Below are positions 7,642 to 15,085 of a stretch of DNA of 15,085 nucleotides, piece by piece. The stretch is from an uncultured Holophagaceae bacterium (GTDB lineage Bacteria; Acidobacteriota; Holophagae; Holophagales; Holophagaceae). The stretch lies in contig CAIYNT010000097.1 in NCBI GenBank assembly GCA_903927605.1, positions 1 through 15,085 on the forward strand, written 5' to 3'. Each line of letters opens with the position of its first letter. Within the stretch, counting starts at the first letter, position 1. The translations under genes were made by a program, and so were the position numbers. A model generated the notes under the pieces. That model searched no databases, was not told where the DNA came from, and saw only the letters and a list, made by a program, of their open reading frames with translations.

Positions 7642-7742
7642 TACGCAGGCCTGACTCCAATTGGTGGGGTGGAAGGGGGAAGTCATCGGTCTCCACAAAG
7701 ATCAACAGGTCGGAATTAATGGACCAGCTCGTATACATATAA

Positions 7743-7771
7743 AGTATGGTCGAGTTTAGATCGTTTGTAAA
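7743..7771 (-). promoter_or_regulatory. Candidate sigma-70-type promoter for rlpA-ispD and beyond
   Basis: Minus-strand TTTACA (7766-7771, 5/6 match to TTGACA) is followed after exactly 17 bp by CATACT (7743-7748, 4/6 match to TATAAT). An overlapping pair, TTGCCG and TAAACT, is also 17 bp apart. The whole gap 7564-7824 is strikingly AT-rich between about 7710 and 7820, unlike the GC-rich genes either side, and it separates two minus-strand genes. The implied leader to the rlpA ATG is long, about 170 nt. No gene or clear terminator was found in this gap. Confidence 0.4.
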
Positions 7772-7824
7772 GGACCGGCAATTTGAATATAAGTATATAT
7801 TGCGATTATTGCATTTAGAGCTGG

Positions 7825-9441
7825 CTACTGCCGGTCTGGGATCTGGACTACCCGGAAGGGCTTCGGCCGGTTCCCTTCGGCCAGAAAGGGAGCGGGCAGC
7901 TTCCTGGCGGCATCCTTGGCAGCTGCCTCGGATCCGAAGGAGCCGAAGAAGATCTGGTAACAGGTCCGTCCGTCCCGCATGGTCATGGGCATGAGGAACA
8001 GGTCGGGATCCTGCCCCTTCAGGAGATCGGCAGCATGCTGAATGGTGGTGCCCAGGCAGGCGATCTCCAGGCGCAGGGTCCATCGGCCCTGGGAGGCCTT
8101 GGCCTGAAGTGAACCCTGGGAGACGGCTTTCTTCCAGTCACCCTGGATGATCGTCTGGAGTCGATCGGCCTTGGAAGGAACCGAGGGGGGTTCCTGCTTC
8201 GGGGTGGCCTGGGGTGGAGCTGCGGGTTGGGGGGGGGCAGGAACTGGCGGTTTGGGCGGTTCGGGGGTGGGAGCCGGTTTTGTGGGCTCCGGGGAAGGTA
8301 CGGCAGGTTTGACGTCTGGAACTGGCCCAATCACCGCTGGAGTGGCCGGGGCGGTTGGACGGGGGCGGGCGAGCCGACTGATCCCGGCCCAAAGACCACC
8401 GATGACTACGAGGATGGCAAGCACTACCAATGGGCGCCGGGACCGTGCCGGCGCAACCTCCGGAGGGAGTGGGGGCTCGGCGTGTTCGGTACTGCCCATG
8501 GCTTCATGGTGAATGGGCAGGGCAGGCTCTGGTTCGGGCTCAGGGTCGGGGGGCTCCGGTACCGTCCGGGGCAGTTCTTCAATTTCGTCCTCAGGGCCCA
8601 ACTCGTCCAGGGCCTCGGAAAGGTGCTCCAAATTGGTGGTGGGGTGCTGGCTGGCGTGGATTTCCGAGAACAGGGAAGGTTGGGGTGTCGCTTCGGGCTC
8701 TGGCAGGGCGGGGGTGAGGGCGGGGGCGGAGGGATCCAGGGCCAGTTCCAGGGCCCTTCGATCCAGGGGTGGCAATTCGTGGAGCCGCGCCCAGCCCATT
8801 TCATGGAGGAAGAGAATGAAGGAGCCCAGCCGGAAGGGATCCACACCTGATTCCCTGCTCAATTCCATCAGGGTCCGGCTGCCGTCGAGGAGACCCGGCA
8901 ATTTGGCCAGATCCGGAGGCAGGGTGAGCTCCTGATGGCGGCGACCCTCCAGGACCACGACCTGATTCAACGGCCCAAGCTCCTCCAGGACCCGCTCCCG
9001 ATCCATCAGACTCAAGACCCCGCCCAGCAGCATGGCCGGGGTGTCGAAGGGCAGACGGACGGTGGTGGCGTCAAGGTCCTTGGCTTCGAAGACCGGATCC
9101 ACCTCCGTCGTGGCGATGCTGGCCCAGACGACCCGCTCCACTTGCGCCCGGGCGACATCGAGGAGGTCCCGTTGGGTGATGAAACCCATCTCGATGAGGT
9201 TCTTCCCGATGGACATGGCCGGATTGAGGTTGGCCATGGCGTAGTCGAGCTGGGCCTGCGTGATCCGGCCCCGCTCCACCAGCAGGTGGGTCAGGCGGTC
9301 CAGCGGATGCGTGCTGGCCGCGAAGACGATGTCTCCGGCCTCCATGAACACCGTTCGATGGGGATCCTGCCCCAACCGCCACAAACCTGTGGCGCGGGCC
9401 CGATGCCGGGCGAACAGATCCTTGAGGGCCGAAAGACTCAT
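7825..9441 (-). CDS. PATAN/DUF4388 protein with membrane helix, Pro-rich linkers and SPOR-like C-terminus
   Basis: 538 residues. Residues 1 to about 230 resemble the PATAN (DUF4388) fold, including [12 protein letters not shown], a second part around [18 protein letters not shown], and [17 protein letters not shown]. Residues 236-335 are a Pro/Glu-rich linker. One transmembrane helix spans about 337-356 ([17 protein letters not shown]) after an SRR stretch. Residues 360-425 are Pro/Lys-rich. Residues 452-538 look like a SPOR domain ([22 protein letters not shown]). Likely topology is cytoplasmic N-terminus, periplasmic C-terminus. It may link a cytoplasmic signalling or polarity input to septal peptidoglycan (inference). 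The ATG at 9441 overlaps the tyrS stop as ATGA, with GGTGG upstream; an ATG four codons earlier is less likely. A C9 tract lies in the second Pro-rich stretch. Confidence 0.75.
   Translation of the reverse strand: MSLSALKDLFARHRARATGLWRLGQDPHRTVFMEAGDIVFAASTHPLDRLTHLLVERGRITQAQLDYAMANLNPAMSIGKNLIEMGFITQRDLLDVARAQVERVVWASIATTEVDPVFEAKDLDATTVRLPFDTPAMLLGGVLSLMDRERVLEELGPLNQVVVLEGRRHQELTLPPDLAKLPGLLDGSRTLMELSRESGVDPFRLGSFILFLHEMGWARLHELPPLDRRALELALDPSAPALTPALPEPEATPQPSLFSEIHASQHPTTNLEHLSEALDELGPEDEIEELPRTVPEPPDPEPEPEPALPIHHEAMGSTEHAEPPLPPEVAPARSRRPLVVLAILVVIGGLWAGISRLARPRPTAPATPAVIGPVPDVKPAVPSPEPTKPAPTPEPPKPPVPAPPQPAAPPQATPKQEPPSVPSKADRLQTIIQGDWKKAVSQGSLQAKASQGRWTLRLEIACLGTTIQHAADLLKGQDPDLFLMPMTMRDGRTCYQIFFGSFGSEAAAKDAARKLPAPFLAEGNRPKPFRVVQIPDRQ
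8229..8237. repeat. G9/C9 homopolymer tract inside the PATAN-SPOR gene
   Basis: Nine consecutive G on the plus strand (C on the coding strand), encoding part of the Pro-rich linker before the SPOR-like domain. A 1-nt slip here would remove the C-terminal domain. Its length is at the low end for phase-variable tracts. Confidence 0.5.
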
Positions 9442-10637
9442 GTGACCACCCATCGTTCGAGCTTGAGTTTGCCAACTTTCACCAGGAGGGACTGTCCAGT
9501 GTGGAGCGATAGCCTCAGGGTGGGCTCGGTAGTCTTCTGCCCATCCAGGCTCACCGCGCCCTGGCCGATGAGGCGCTCCGCCTCTTTGCGGCTCACGGCA
9601 AGGCCCCGCTCCACCAGCAGACGGGTCAGCGGAATCTCTCCCTCCGTGGCGGGCACCGCCACTTCGGGGGCCTGCTCCTGGCTGCGTTCAGAGAAGCGGC
9701 GGACCCAGCGCTCCTCGGCTCTAAGGCCGGCTTCCGCCCCATGGAAATCCGAGACGATCTGGCGGGCCAGACCTTTTTTGGCATCCATGGGATGGCCCAG
9801 CTTGAGGACTTCGATCTCCGCAGGCAGCTTGTCCGTGAGCAGCAGATACCAGTCCCACATGAGGGTGTCGCTGATGCTCATGGCCTTGCCGAACTGGGTA
9901 TCCGGGTCCTCCAGGAAGCCGATGTAGTTTCCGAGGGACTTGGACATCTTCTCAATGCCGTCCAGGCCCAGCAGCAAGGGCACGGTGAGCACCACCTGGG
10001 GCGGCTGACCCGAGGCCTCCTGCAGGATGCGGCCCTGCATGAGGTTGAAGAGCTGGTCATTGCCACCCAGTTCCACATCCGCCTTGAGGGCGACGGAATC
10101 GTAGGCCTGGACCAGGGGATAGAGCAGTTCGTGCAGGGCGATGGGTTCGCGGGCCTCCATGCGCTTGGCGAAATCGTTGCGCTCGAGCATCTGGGCCACG
10201 GTGAACCGGGAGGCCAACCGGATCCAGCCTTCCCCCGCCAGATTGCCAAACCATTCGCTGTTAAAGCGGATCTTCGTCTTGTCAGGATCCAGGATCTTGA
10301 AGACCTGGGTTTTGTAGGTCTCGGCATTGGCCAATATTTCTTCTCTCGTCAGGGGCGGCCGTGTCGCCTTCTTTCCGGTGGGATCGCCGATGAGGCCCGT
10401 GAAGTCCCCGATGAGGAAGGTGACCTCATGACCGAGCTTTTGGAACTGGGCCATTTTGCGGATGAGTACGCCGTGACCGAGGTGCAGATCCGGGGCGGTG
10501 GGATCGAAGCCCGTCTTGATGCGCAGAGGCCGGCCTTCCTTCAGCTTGGCTTCAAGCTGTTCAACCTTATGGCAGGTCACGGCACCCTTCATGAGCAGGG
10601 CAAGGGTCTCAGATACGGATCCAAAAGCAGCAGTCAT
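9438..10637 (-). CDS. tyrS: TyrS, tyrosyl-tRNA synthetase
   Basis: Class I synthetase charging tRNA-Tyr. 399 residues, normal for bacterial TyrRS. The HIGH motif is HLGH (52-55) in [18 protein letters not shown]. The KMSKS motif is complete (230-234). YPLVQAYDS and [13 protein letters not shown] are the tyrosine-binding region. An S4 RNA-binding domain occupies about 336-395 ([18 protein letters not shown]). Its general look is of the shorter-signature, TyrZ-like branch (impression only). The ATG at 10637 was chosen because [14 protein letters not shown] matches TyrRS N-termini; the AGGA before it is too close to be a good ribosome site, so an ATG at codon 16 stays possible. The 3' end overlaps the next gene by 4 bp. 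The 101-bp gap upstream (10638-10738) holds no gene and no convincing promoter or terminator. Confidence 0.97.
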   Translation of the reverse strand: MTAAFGSVSETLALLMKGAVTCHKVEQLEAKLKEGRPLRIKTGFDPTAPDLHLGHGVLIRKMAQFQKLGHEVTFLIGDFTGLIGDPTGKKATRPPLTREEILANAETYKTQVFKILDPDKTKIRFNSEWFGNLAGEGWIRLASRFTVAQMLERNDFAKRMEAREPIALHELLYPLVQAYDSVALKADVELGGNDQLFNLMQGRILQEASGQPPQVVLTVPLLLGLDGIEKMSKSLGNYIGFLEDPDTQFGKAMSISDTLMWDWYLLLTDKLPAEIEVLKLGHPMDAKKGLARQIVSDFHGAEAGLRAEERWVRRFSERSQEQAPEVAVPATEGEIPLTRLLVERGLAVSRKEAERLIGQGAVSLDGQKTTEPTLRLSLHTGQSLLVKVGKLKLERWVVT

Positions 10638-10738
10638 TCCTGCATCTTGGCGGAAAAACCGCGCAGGCTCAATGCGGAAGGGCTTGGAGCCGGTCCGGGT
10701 CGTGGGTATGCCTCGGGTAGCGGATGCCTAAAAAGCCC

Positions 10739-11290
10739 CTAGCGGACGTCGAGTTCCTCCACGCGCCGGGGCCCCTTGTCGCTGGATTTCCGGACACTTT
10801 CAAAGGTGACGTAGATGGCCCGGCCGGAGCGTGGACTCCAGCCTACGCGTACCTGTCCGTTGAAGTTTCGGTTGATCTGGAGGCCGCCATGCTCCAGCAC
10901 ATCCAGTGAGAGGTCGGGGGCGGAGACGACTTCCTTGTGCCACCGGGAGGCGGCCTCCAGGAAGGCGGCTTCCGTGGGCCAGGTCTTCGCGAGGGCTGGG
11001 TTGGCGGCATAGAGGGCCTGACAGCCCTCCGGACTGCGCAGCTGTTCCACCACGAGGCGGAAGTCCTCCCAGTCTGGGCGCATCTTGTCAGCCACGACAT
11101 TCATGGCCTTCTGCTTGAACCCTTCCGGGTCCTTCTTGAGCTTGTTGATGAAGAAGGCCCCAGTTCCCACGCAGGTGACGAACACAATCAAGAAGGCGAT
11201 GCCGCAGCCCAGGGCGATCTTGCCCCAGAGAGGCATGCCGGCCTTGACCGGCATGGCGTGGCCACCGTTGTCCCAGGATGAATCCGCCAT
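10739..11290 (-). CDS. Single-pass membrane protein of unknown function
   Basis: 183 residues; I do not recognise the family. A polar N-terminus of about 20 residues is followed by one long hydrophobic helix at about 22-50 (LGCGIAFLIVFVTCVGTGAF), then NKLKKDPEGFKQKAM and a soluble domain of about 130 residues with two Trp-containing helical stretches and a basic, probably beta-rich end. No catalytic motif is evident. The N-terminus is not a cleavable signal peptide by eye. The ATG has GGAG 6 nt upstream, and that site overlaps the stop codon of the PIN-PhoH gene 9 bp away, so translation is probably coupled to it. Codon use is like the neighbours. Confidence 0.75.
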   Translation of the reverse strand: MADSSWDNGGHAMPVKAGMPLWGKIALGCGIAFLIVFVTCVGTGAFFINKLKKDPEGFKQKAMNVVADKMRPDWEDFRLVVEQLRSPEGCQALYAANPALAKTWPTEAAFLEAASRWHKEVVSAPDLSLDVLEHGGLQINRNFNGQVRVGWSPRSGRAIYVTFESVRKSSDKGPRRVEELDVR

Positions 11291-11299
11291 GGTGGACTC

Positions 11300-12631
11300 C
11301 TACAGGAGGTTGCTCGCCAGCTCCGCCAGCTTGCTACGCTCACCCTTCTGGAGGGTGACGTGGCCAGAGATGTCGAGGTGCTTGAAGTGTTCCGCCAGGA
11401 AGCTGAGGCCATTCGTGCTGGCATCCACGTAGGGGTTGTCGATCTGATGGGGATCGCCCGTGAAGATCACCTTGGTGCCTTCACCGGCCCGGGTGAGGAT
11501 GGTCTTCACCTCGTGGGGCGTGAGGTTCTGGGCCTCGTCGACCACGAGGTACTGCTTGGGGATGCTGCGGCCCCGGATGTAGGTGAGGGGTTCGACACTG
11601 AGGTAGCCCGCCTCCTCCAGCTGGCTCGCGGTCATGGTGGTGCGGCGGCGGGCTTCGGTATTGGCCCCCACGATGAATTCGAGGTTGTCATAGATGGGCT
11701 GCATGTAAGGCCGCAGCTTCTCGCTGATATCCCCGGGCAGGTAGCCCAGGTCCCGGCCCATGGGCATGACGGGCCGGCTCACGAGGATCTTGTCGTAGGA
11801 CTCGTCATCCACCACCATCTGCAGGCCGGCGGCGATGGCCAGCAGGGTCTTGCCGGTGCCGGCCTTGCCCAGCAGAGTGACCACCTGGACGGCGGGATCC
11901 AGCAGCAGCTCCAGGGCGAACTGCTGTTCGCGGTTCCGGGGCTTGATGCCCCAGGGGTAGGACTCCATGCGGCGCAGGGGTCGGAGCAGGCCCTCGCCGG
12001 CCATGAACCGCGCCAGGGCCGTGTGGCTGGGGTTGGTCTGGTCCACCAGGGTGAGGAACTGGTTGGGATGTAGATTCAGTCCAGGATCGGGTTGGAGGCC
12101 GCCGTCATAGAGCAGGTCCACCTTTGCGGGCTCCACTTCCCAGGTCTTGTGGCCCGTGTAGAGCTCGTCCATCTCCACCCGGTCCGTGGTGTAGTCCTCG
12201 GCCTGCACCCCGATGGCGTCCGCCTTGATGCGCAGGTTCGTGTCCTTGGTGACCAGGACCACCCGGTCTTTGCAGGTGTGCAGCAGTTCGCGGGCGCAGG
12301 CCAGGATCTGGTTATCGGCTTTGTGCTTGTCCGCGGACAGGATGCCGATGTCCAGGTTGTGGGCCGCCACATCGACCTTGAGGGTCCCCCCGCCTTCCAG
12401 AGGCACGCCGCGGCTGAGAGTGCCGGTGGCCCGCAACCTGTCCAGCAGGCGGGAGACGCTGCGGGCGTTGCGCCCGATTTCAGTCTGGTCTTTCTTGAAA
12501 TGATCCACTTCCTCGATCACCACGATGGGCAGCACCACATCGTGTTCCTGGAAGTGGAGAATGGAATTCGGGTCGTGCAGGAGGACGTTCGTATCCAGGA
12601 CGAAGACTTTCTTACTGGATGGCGGGACCAA
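11300..12631 (-). CDS. PIN-PhoH family ATPase/ribonuclease (YlaK/PhoH2-like)
   Basis: 443 residues. The N-terminal PIN domain (about 8-140) begins KKVFVLDTNVLLHDP with acidic D13, then E40/E41 in VVIEEVDHFKK, D106 in KADNQIL and D130 in VTKDTNLR, the usual metal-binding acids of PIN ribonucleases. The C-terminal PhoH domain has Walker A GKAGTGKT (255-262), Walker B LVVDEAQNL (D365-E366) and FTGDPHQID. Family members with this layout are thought to couple RNA unwinding to cleavage; the substrate here is unknown. The TTG at 12631 was chosen because GGAGG stands 6 nt upstream and the PIN domain starts right after it; the frame stays open further upstream without similarity. It is divergent from the prolyl oligopeptidase gene. 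Confidence 0.93.
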   Translation of the reverse strand: MVPPSSKKVFVLDTNVLLHDPNSILHFQEHDVVLPIVVIEEVDHFKKDQTEIGRNARSVSRLLDRLRATGTLSRGVPLEGGGTLKVDVAAHNLDIGILSADKHKADNQILACARELLHTCKDRVVLVTKDTNLRIKADAIGVQAEDYTTDRVEMDELYTGHKTWEVEPAKVDLLYDGGLQPDPGLNLHPNQFLTLVDQTNPSHTALARFMAGEGLLRPLRRMESYPWGIKPRNREQQFALELLLDPAVQVVTLLGKAGTGKTLLAIAAGLQMVVDDESYDKILVSRPVMPMGRDLGYLPGDISEKLRPYMQPIYDNLEFIVGANTEARRRTTMTASQLEEAGYLSVEPLTYIRGRSIPKQYLVVDEAQNLTPHEVKTILTRAGEGTKVIFTGDPHQIDNPYVDASTNGLSFLAEHFKHLDISGHVTLQKGERSKLAELASNLL

Positions 12632-12637
12632 ATGAGA

Positions 12638-12642
12638 CCTCC
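12638..12642 (-). promoter_or_regulatory. Ribosome binding site of the PIN-PhoH gene
   Basis: GGAGG with a 6-nt spacer before a TTG codon at 12631. It is the main reason for choosing the TTG start. The divergent gap 12632-12740 holds no clear promoter; a 6-bp inverted repeat, CAGCCG/CGGCTG, lies in its middle. Confidence 0.65.
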
Positions 12643-12728
12643 AGGGCTGCCCGCACCCTACCACCAAGCAGCCGCCGTTGCACGGCTGGGATTCACCCTC
12701 TGACCAATGGGAGAATGACTTCCCTCCC

Positions 12729-12733
12729 GGAGG
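12729..12733 (+). promoter_or_regulatory. Ribosome binding site of the prolyl oligopeptidase gene
   Basis: GGAGG with a 7-nt spacer before the ATG at 12741. It decides for that start over an in-frame ATG at 12678, which lacks a comparable site. Confidence 0.75.
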
Positions 12734-12740
12734 CTCTTGC

Positions 12741-14870
12741 ATGAGGATCCTGCCCATGGCCCTCGCCCTCACTACCGCCCTCGCCGCCCAGACGCCCTTG
12801 AGCTATCCCGCGACCCGGAAAGGCGACGTGGTGGATGACTTCTCCGGCACCAAGGTGGCCGATCCCTACCGCTGGCTGGAGAATGACAACAGCGCCGAGA
12901 CCAAGGCCTGGGTGGAGGCCCAGAACAAGGTCACCTTCTCCTACCTGGAGCAGATTCCGGAGCGGGAGAAGGTCCGGAAACGCCTCACCACGCTCTGGAA
13001 CTACGAGCGGTTTGGTGTCCCCTCGAAGAAGGGGCGCCGGACCTTCTACATCCACAACACCGGCCTTCAGAACCAGGCCGTCCTCTTCGTCACGTCCGAC
13101 TCGGAGAAGAAAGGTCGCGTGCTGCTGGATCCCAACACCCTCAGCAAGGACGGCACCGTGGCCCTGTCGGGCACCCGCCTGACGGAGGACGGACGGTTGC
13201 TCGCCTACTCCGTGTCCGCCGCCGGTTCTGATTGGCAGACCTGGAAAGTACGGGACGTGGCCACCGGGAAAGATCTGGCCGATGAAATCCGCTGGTCGAA
13301 GTTCAGCGACGCCTCTTGGAAGCAGGATGGCTCAGGCTTTTTCTACAGCGGTTATAACGCGCCGAAAGAGGGTGGGGCGCTGACTGGCGTCAACAAGTTC
13401 CAGAAGATCTACTTCCACAAGGTGGGCACTGCCCAGGGGCAGGACGCCCTGATCTATGAGCGCCAGGATCAGCCGGACTGGGGCTTCGGAGCCGAGGTTA
13501 CCGAGGATGGCCACTGGCTGGTGATCACTCAGAGCGAGGGCACTGAGCGCAGAAACCGGATCTTCCTGAAGGACCTGAGCCGACCCGACGCCACGGTAGA
13601 GGCCTTCCTGGATGCTTTCGACGCCCAGTATTCGGTGGTGGGCAATGAGGGCGACACCTTCTTCCTGCTCACCGACAAGGACGCCCCGCGCAATCGCCTG
13701 GTGGCCGTTTCCTTCCACGCCGGCAAGGCCCCTCTGCTGCGCGAGCTGATCCCTCAGGCCAAGGGTACGGAGGTGCTTGCCTCCGTGAGCTTGGTGGGCG
13801 ACAAGTTTGTGGCCACCTGGATGCGCGACGCCCATTCGGTGGTCAGCTTCCACTCAATCGATGGCCAAGCCCAGGGCGAATTGAAGCTGCCTACTCTGGG
13901 CACAGTGGAGGGTTTCCACGGCAAGCGAAAGGATACCGTCACCTATTACGCCTTCACCTCCTTCGCCCAGCCCGCAACGATTTACCGGCTGGATCTGAAA
14001 TCACGCCAGAGCAAGGTTTTCCGGGCTCCCAAGGTGGATTTCGATCCGGCGGATTACGAGGTGAAACAGGTCTTCTATCCCAGCAAGGACGGCACGAAGA
14101 TCCCCATGTTCCTGGTGCATAAGAAGGGCCTCAAGCTCGACGGCCAGAATCCGACCCTGCTCTATGGCTACGGCGGCTTCGATGTCTCCCTTACCCCTGC
14201 CTTTTCTGTCTACCGCCTGGTGTGGCTGGAGATGGGCGGCGTCTATGCCATGGCGAACCTGCGCGGTGGCGGCGAGTACGGAAAGGCCTGGCATGACGCA
14301 GGACGCCTCGAGAAAAAGCAGAATAGCTTCGATGACTTCATTGCCGCCGCCGAATGGCTCATTGCAAATAAGTACACCTCGACGCCGAAGCTGGCCATCA
14401 ACGGCGCTTCCAACGGCGGCCTGCTGGTGGGTGCCTGCATGACCCAGCGGCCTGACCTCTTCGGAGCGGCCGTGCCTGAGGTGGGCGTCCTGGACCTGTT
14501 GCGTTACCACAAGTTCACCATCGGGTGGGCCTGGAAGAGCGATTACCTGGTCGCGGATACGAAGGCCGGCTTCGAGGGTCTGATGAAATACAGCCCCCTC
14601 CACCGGGTGAAACCAGGCGTGGCCTATCCCGCCACGCTGGTGACCACTGGCGACCACGACGATCGTGTGGTGCCCGCCCACAGCCACAAGTTCATCGCGA
14701 CCTTGCAGGCCGCCCAGGCTGGACCTGCCCCCGTGCTCACCCGCATCGAGACCAACGCCGGCCACGGGGCTGGCAAGCCCACCGACAAGATGATCGCCGA
14801 GCGCAGCGATGTCCTGGCCTTCCTGGTCAAGAACCTCGGCGTGAAGCTGCCCGCCAGCTTCGGCGAGTAG
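12741..14870 (+). CDS. Exported prolyl oligopeptidase (S9A family)
   Basis: Serine peptidase that cuts after proline in short peptides. 709 residues, full length for the family. The first 17 or so residues (MRILPMALALTTALAA) look like a signal peptide with an ALAA cleavage site, so the mature enzyme is probably periplasmic. Mature sequence starts with the family pattern SYPATRKGDVVDDFSG and DPYRWLEND. Residues from about 75 to 420 are the beta-propeller; the rest is the alpha/beta hydrolase. Catalytic triad: S557 in NGASNGGLL, D640 in GDHDDRVVP, H675 in NAGHGAGKP. It is the only plus-strand protein gene and is transcribed away from the PIN-PhoH gene. An upstream ATG would hide the signal peptide behind 21 unrelated residues. 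Confidence 0.96.
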   Translation: MRILPMALALTTALAAQTPLSYPATRKGDVVDDFSGTKVADPYRWLENDNSAETKAWVEAQNKVTFSYLEQIPEREKVRKRLTTLWNYERFGVPSKKGRRTFYIHNTGLQNQAVLFVTSDSEKKGRVLLDPNTLSKDGTVALSGTRLTEDGRLLAYSVSAAGSDWQTWKVRDVATGKDLADEIRWSKFSDASWKQDGSGFFYSGYNAPKEGGALTGVNKFQKIYFHKVGTAQGQDALIYERQDQPDWGFGAEVTEDGHWLVITQSEGTERRNRIFLKDLSRPDATVEAFLDAFDAQYSVVGNEGDTFFLLTDKDAPRNRLVAVSFHAGKAPLLRELIPQAKGTEVLASVSLVGDKFVATWMRDAHSVVSFHSIDGQAQGELKLPTLGTVEGFHGKRKDTVTYYAFTSFAQPATIYRLDLKSRQSKVFRAPKVDFDPADYEVKQVFYPSKDGTKIPMFLVHKKGLKLDGQNPTLLYGYGGFDVSLTPAFSVYRLVWLEMGGVYAMANLRGGGEYGKAWHDAGRLEKKQNSFDDFIAAAEWLIANKYTSTPKLAINGASNGGLLVGACMTQRPDLFGAAVPEVGVLDLLRYHKFTIGWAWKSDYLVADTKAGFEGLMKYSPLHRVKPGVAYPATLVTTGDHDDRVVPAHSHKFIATLQAAQAGPAPVLTRIETNAGHGAGKPTDKMIAERSDVLAFLVKNLGVKLPASFGE

Positions 14871-14881
14871 TTGATTCCAGG

Positions 14882-14907
14882 GGCCCTCCAGGGCAGACTG
14901 GAAGGCC
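14882..14907 (+). terminator. Hairpin after the prolyl oligopeptidase gene
   Basis: GGCCCTCCAG pairs with CTGGAAGGCC around a 6-nt loop: 10 bp with one C-A mismatch, 11 bp after the stop codon. There is no U-tract, and the tRNA remnant starts 3 bp later, so this may be a weak terminator or a processing hairpin. Confidence 0.35.
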
Positions 14908-14910
14908 AGC

Positions 14911-14953
14911 GCCAACTTAGCTCAGCTGGTAGAGCAGCTGATTCGTAATCATC
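14911..14953 (+). pseudogene. 5' half of tRNA-Thr(CGU), disrupted after the anticodon arm
   Basis: Positions fit a tRNA up to the anticodon arm: acceptor 5' strand GCCAACT, TA, D-arm GCTC-AGCTGGTA-GAGC, A, then anticodon stem GCTGA with loop TTCGTAA (anticodon CGU, Thr). The 3' side of the anticodon stem (TCATC) already has one mismatch, and after it no T-arm (no TTCGA loop) and no AGTTGGC acceptor strand are found before the window ends. The exact break cannot be placed but is between about 14949 and 14957. The DNA that follows is AT-rich, unlike the rest of the window. Likely a tRNA cut by an integration or rearrangement. Confidence 0.65.
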
Positions 14954-15035
14954 AAGGGTATGCTGATAATATTAGACTTAGATTGCTTACCACTTAATTA
15001 GCACTAAGCAGATTTGATGAAGCTGGGTTGAAAAG

Positions 15036-15065
15036 CCCCCTATGGACGATGCATAGGGGGTTTTT
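15036..15065 (+). terminator. Strong rho-independent terminator
   Basis: CCCCCTATG (15036-15044) and CATAGGGGG (15052-15060) form a perfect 9-bp stem with a 7-nt loop, followed by five T. A run of four A lies before the stem, so it may also work, less well, for the other strand. It could end the tRNA transcript or a convergent gene beyond the right edge. The stretch 14954-15035 holds no gene that I can support. Confidence 0.8.
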
Positions 15066-15085
15066 CATTCGCGTCATTCTGGGAC

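Noticed and set aside
7564..7698. N-terminal extension of RlpA by 45 residues
   Set aside because: It would bury the signal sequence behind a non-secretory stretch and shows no family similarity.
7724..7824. 7-bp inverted repeat CCAGCTC/GAGCTGG spanning the AT-rich gap
   Set aside because: Short arms about 87 bp apart; expected by chance.
10638..10738. Promoter-like TTGAGC/CAAGAT pair before tyrS
   Set aside because: Weak -10 match, and the start would fall almost on the ATG.
12632..12772. N-terminal extension of the PIN-PhoH protein
   Set aside because: The PIN domain starts just after the TTG with a well-spaced GGAGG; the extension overlaps the divergent gene start.
14001..14915. Minus-strand open frame of about 300 codons opposite the prolyl oligopeptidase
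   Set aside because: It is antisense to an intact gene with a full catalytic triad and shows no domain or ribosome site.
14949..15085. Group I intron in tRNA-Thr
   Set aside because: No intron core motifs or 3' exon are visible, and a strong terminator lies 80 bp downstream; the visible sequence is too short to rule it out fully.
1..15085. CRISPR arrays, insertion sequences, toxin-antitoxin or phage genes
   Set aside because: No regularly spaced repeats, transposase or phage motifs were seen on either strand.

Overview
The window is a compact, high-GC, Gram-negative bacterial chromosome segment. LpxC (lipid A synthesis), IspD (non-mevalonate isoprenoid pathway) and an RlpA-type septal lipoprotein all point to a diderm. 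The PATAN/DUF4388 protein, the exported prolyl oligopeptidase and the HisC-HAD fusion would suit an acidobacterium of the Holophaga/Geothrix kind. That placement is inferred from general impressions of gene content and is not proved here. All genes lie on the minus strand except the rightmost protein gene, a truncated tRNA and a terminator.

Read in the direction of transcription (right to left), positions 12631 to 7825 hold a PIN-PhoH ATPase, a one-helix membrane protein of unknown function, tyrosyl-tRNA synthetase (tyrS), and a large PATAN/transmembrane/proline-rich/SPOR-like protein. An AT-rich gap (7564-7824) then carries a plausible promoter. It is followed by rlpA and ispD, which overlap, and then by a second AT-rich gap with a perfect 16-bp inverted repeat just upstream of lpxC. 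After lpxC comes a histidine biosynthesis run: hisD, a hisC-HAD phosphatase fusion, hisB, hisH and hisA, the last cut by the left edge. The hisC-HAD/hisB/hisH/hisA junctions overlap by 4, 4 and 10 bp, which suggests translational coupling.

The his genes cover the middle and late pathway: HisA, HisH (glutaminase subunit of imidazole glycerol phosphate synthase), HisB (dehydratase only), HisC (aminotransferase) and HisD (dehydrogenase). The HAD domain fused to HisC is the obvious candidate for histidinol-phosphate phosphatase, because HisB has no phosphatase domain and the fusion would join two consecutive steps. lpxC, ispD and rlpA form an envelope group directly upstream.

On the plus strand at the right, a prolyl oligopeptidase with a signal peptide is followed by the 5' half of a tRNA-Thr(CGU). 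This loses its tRNA identity just after the anticodon loop and runs into AT-rich DNA with a strong terminator. It looks like an integration junction or tRNA remnant. No CRISPR array, insertion sequence or complete mobile element is visible.
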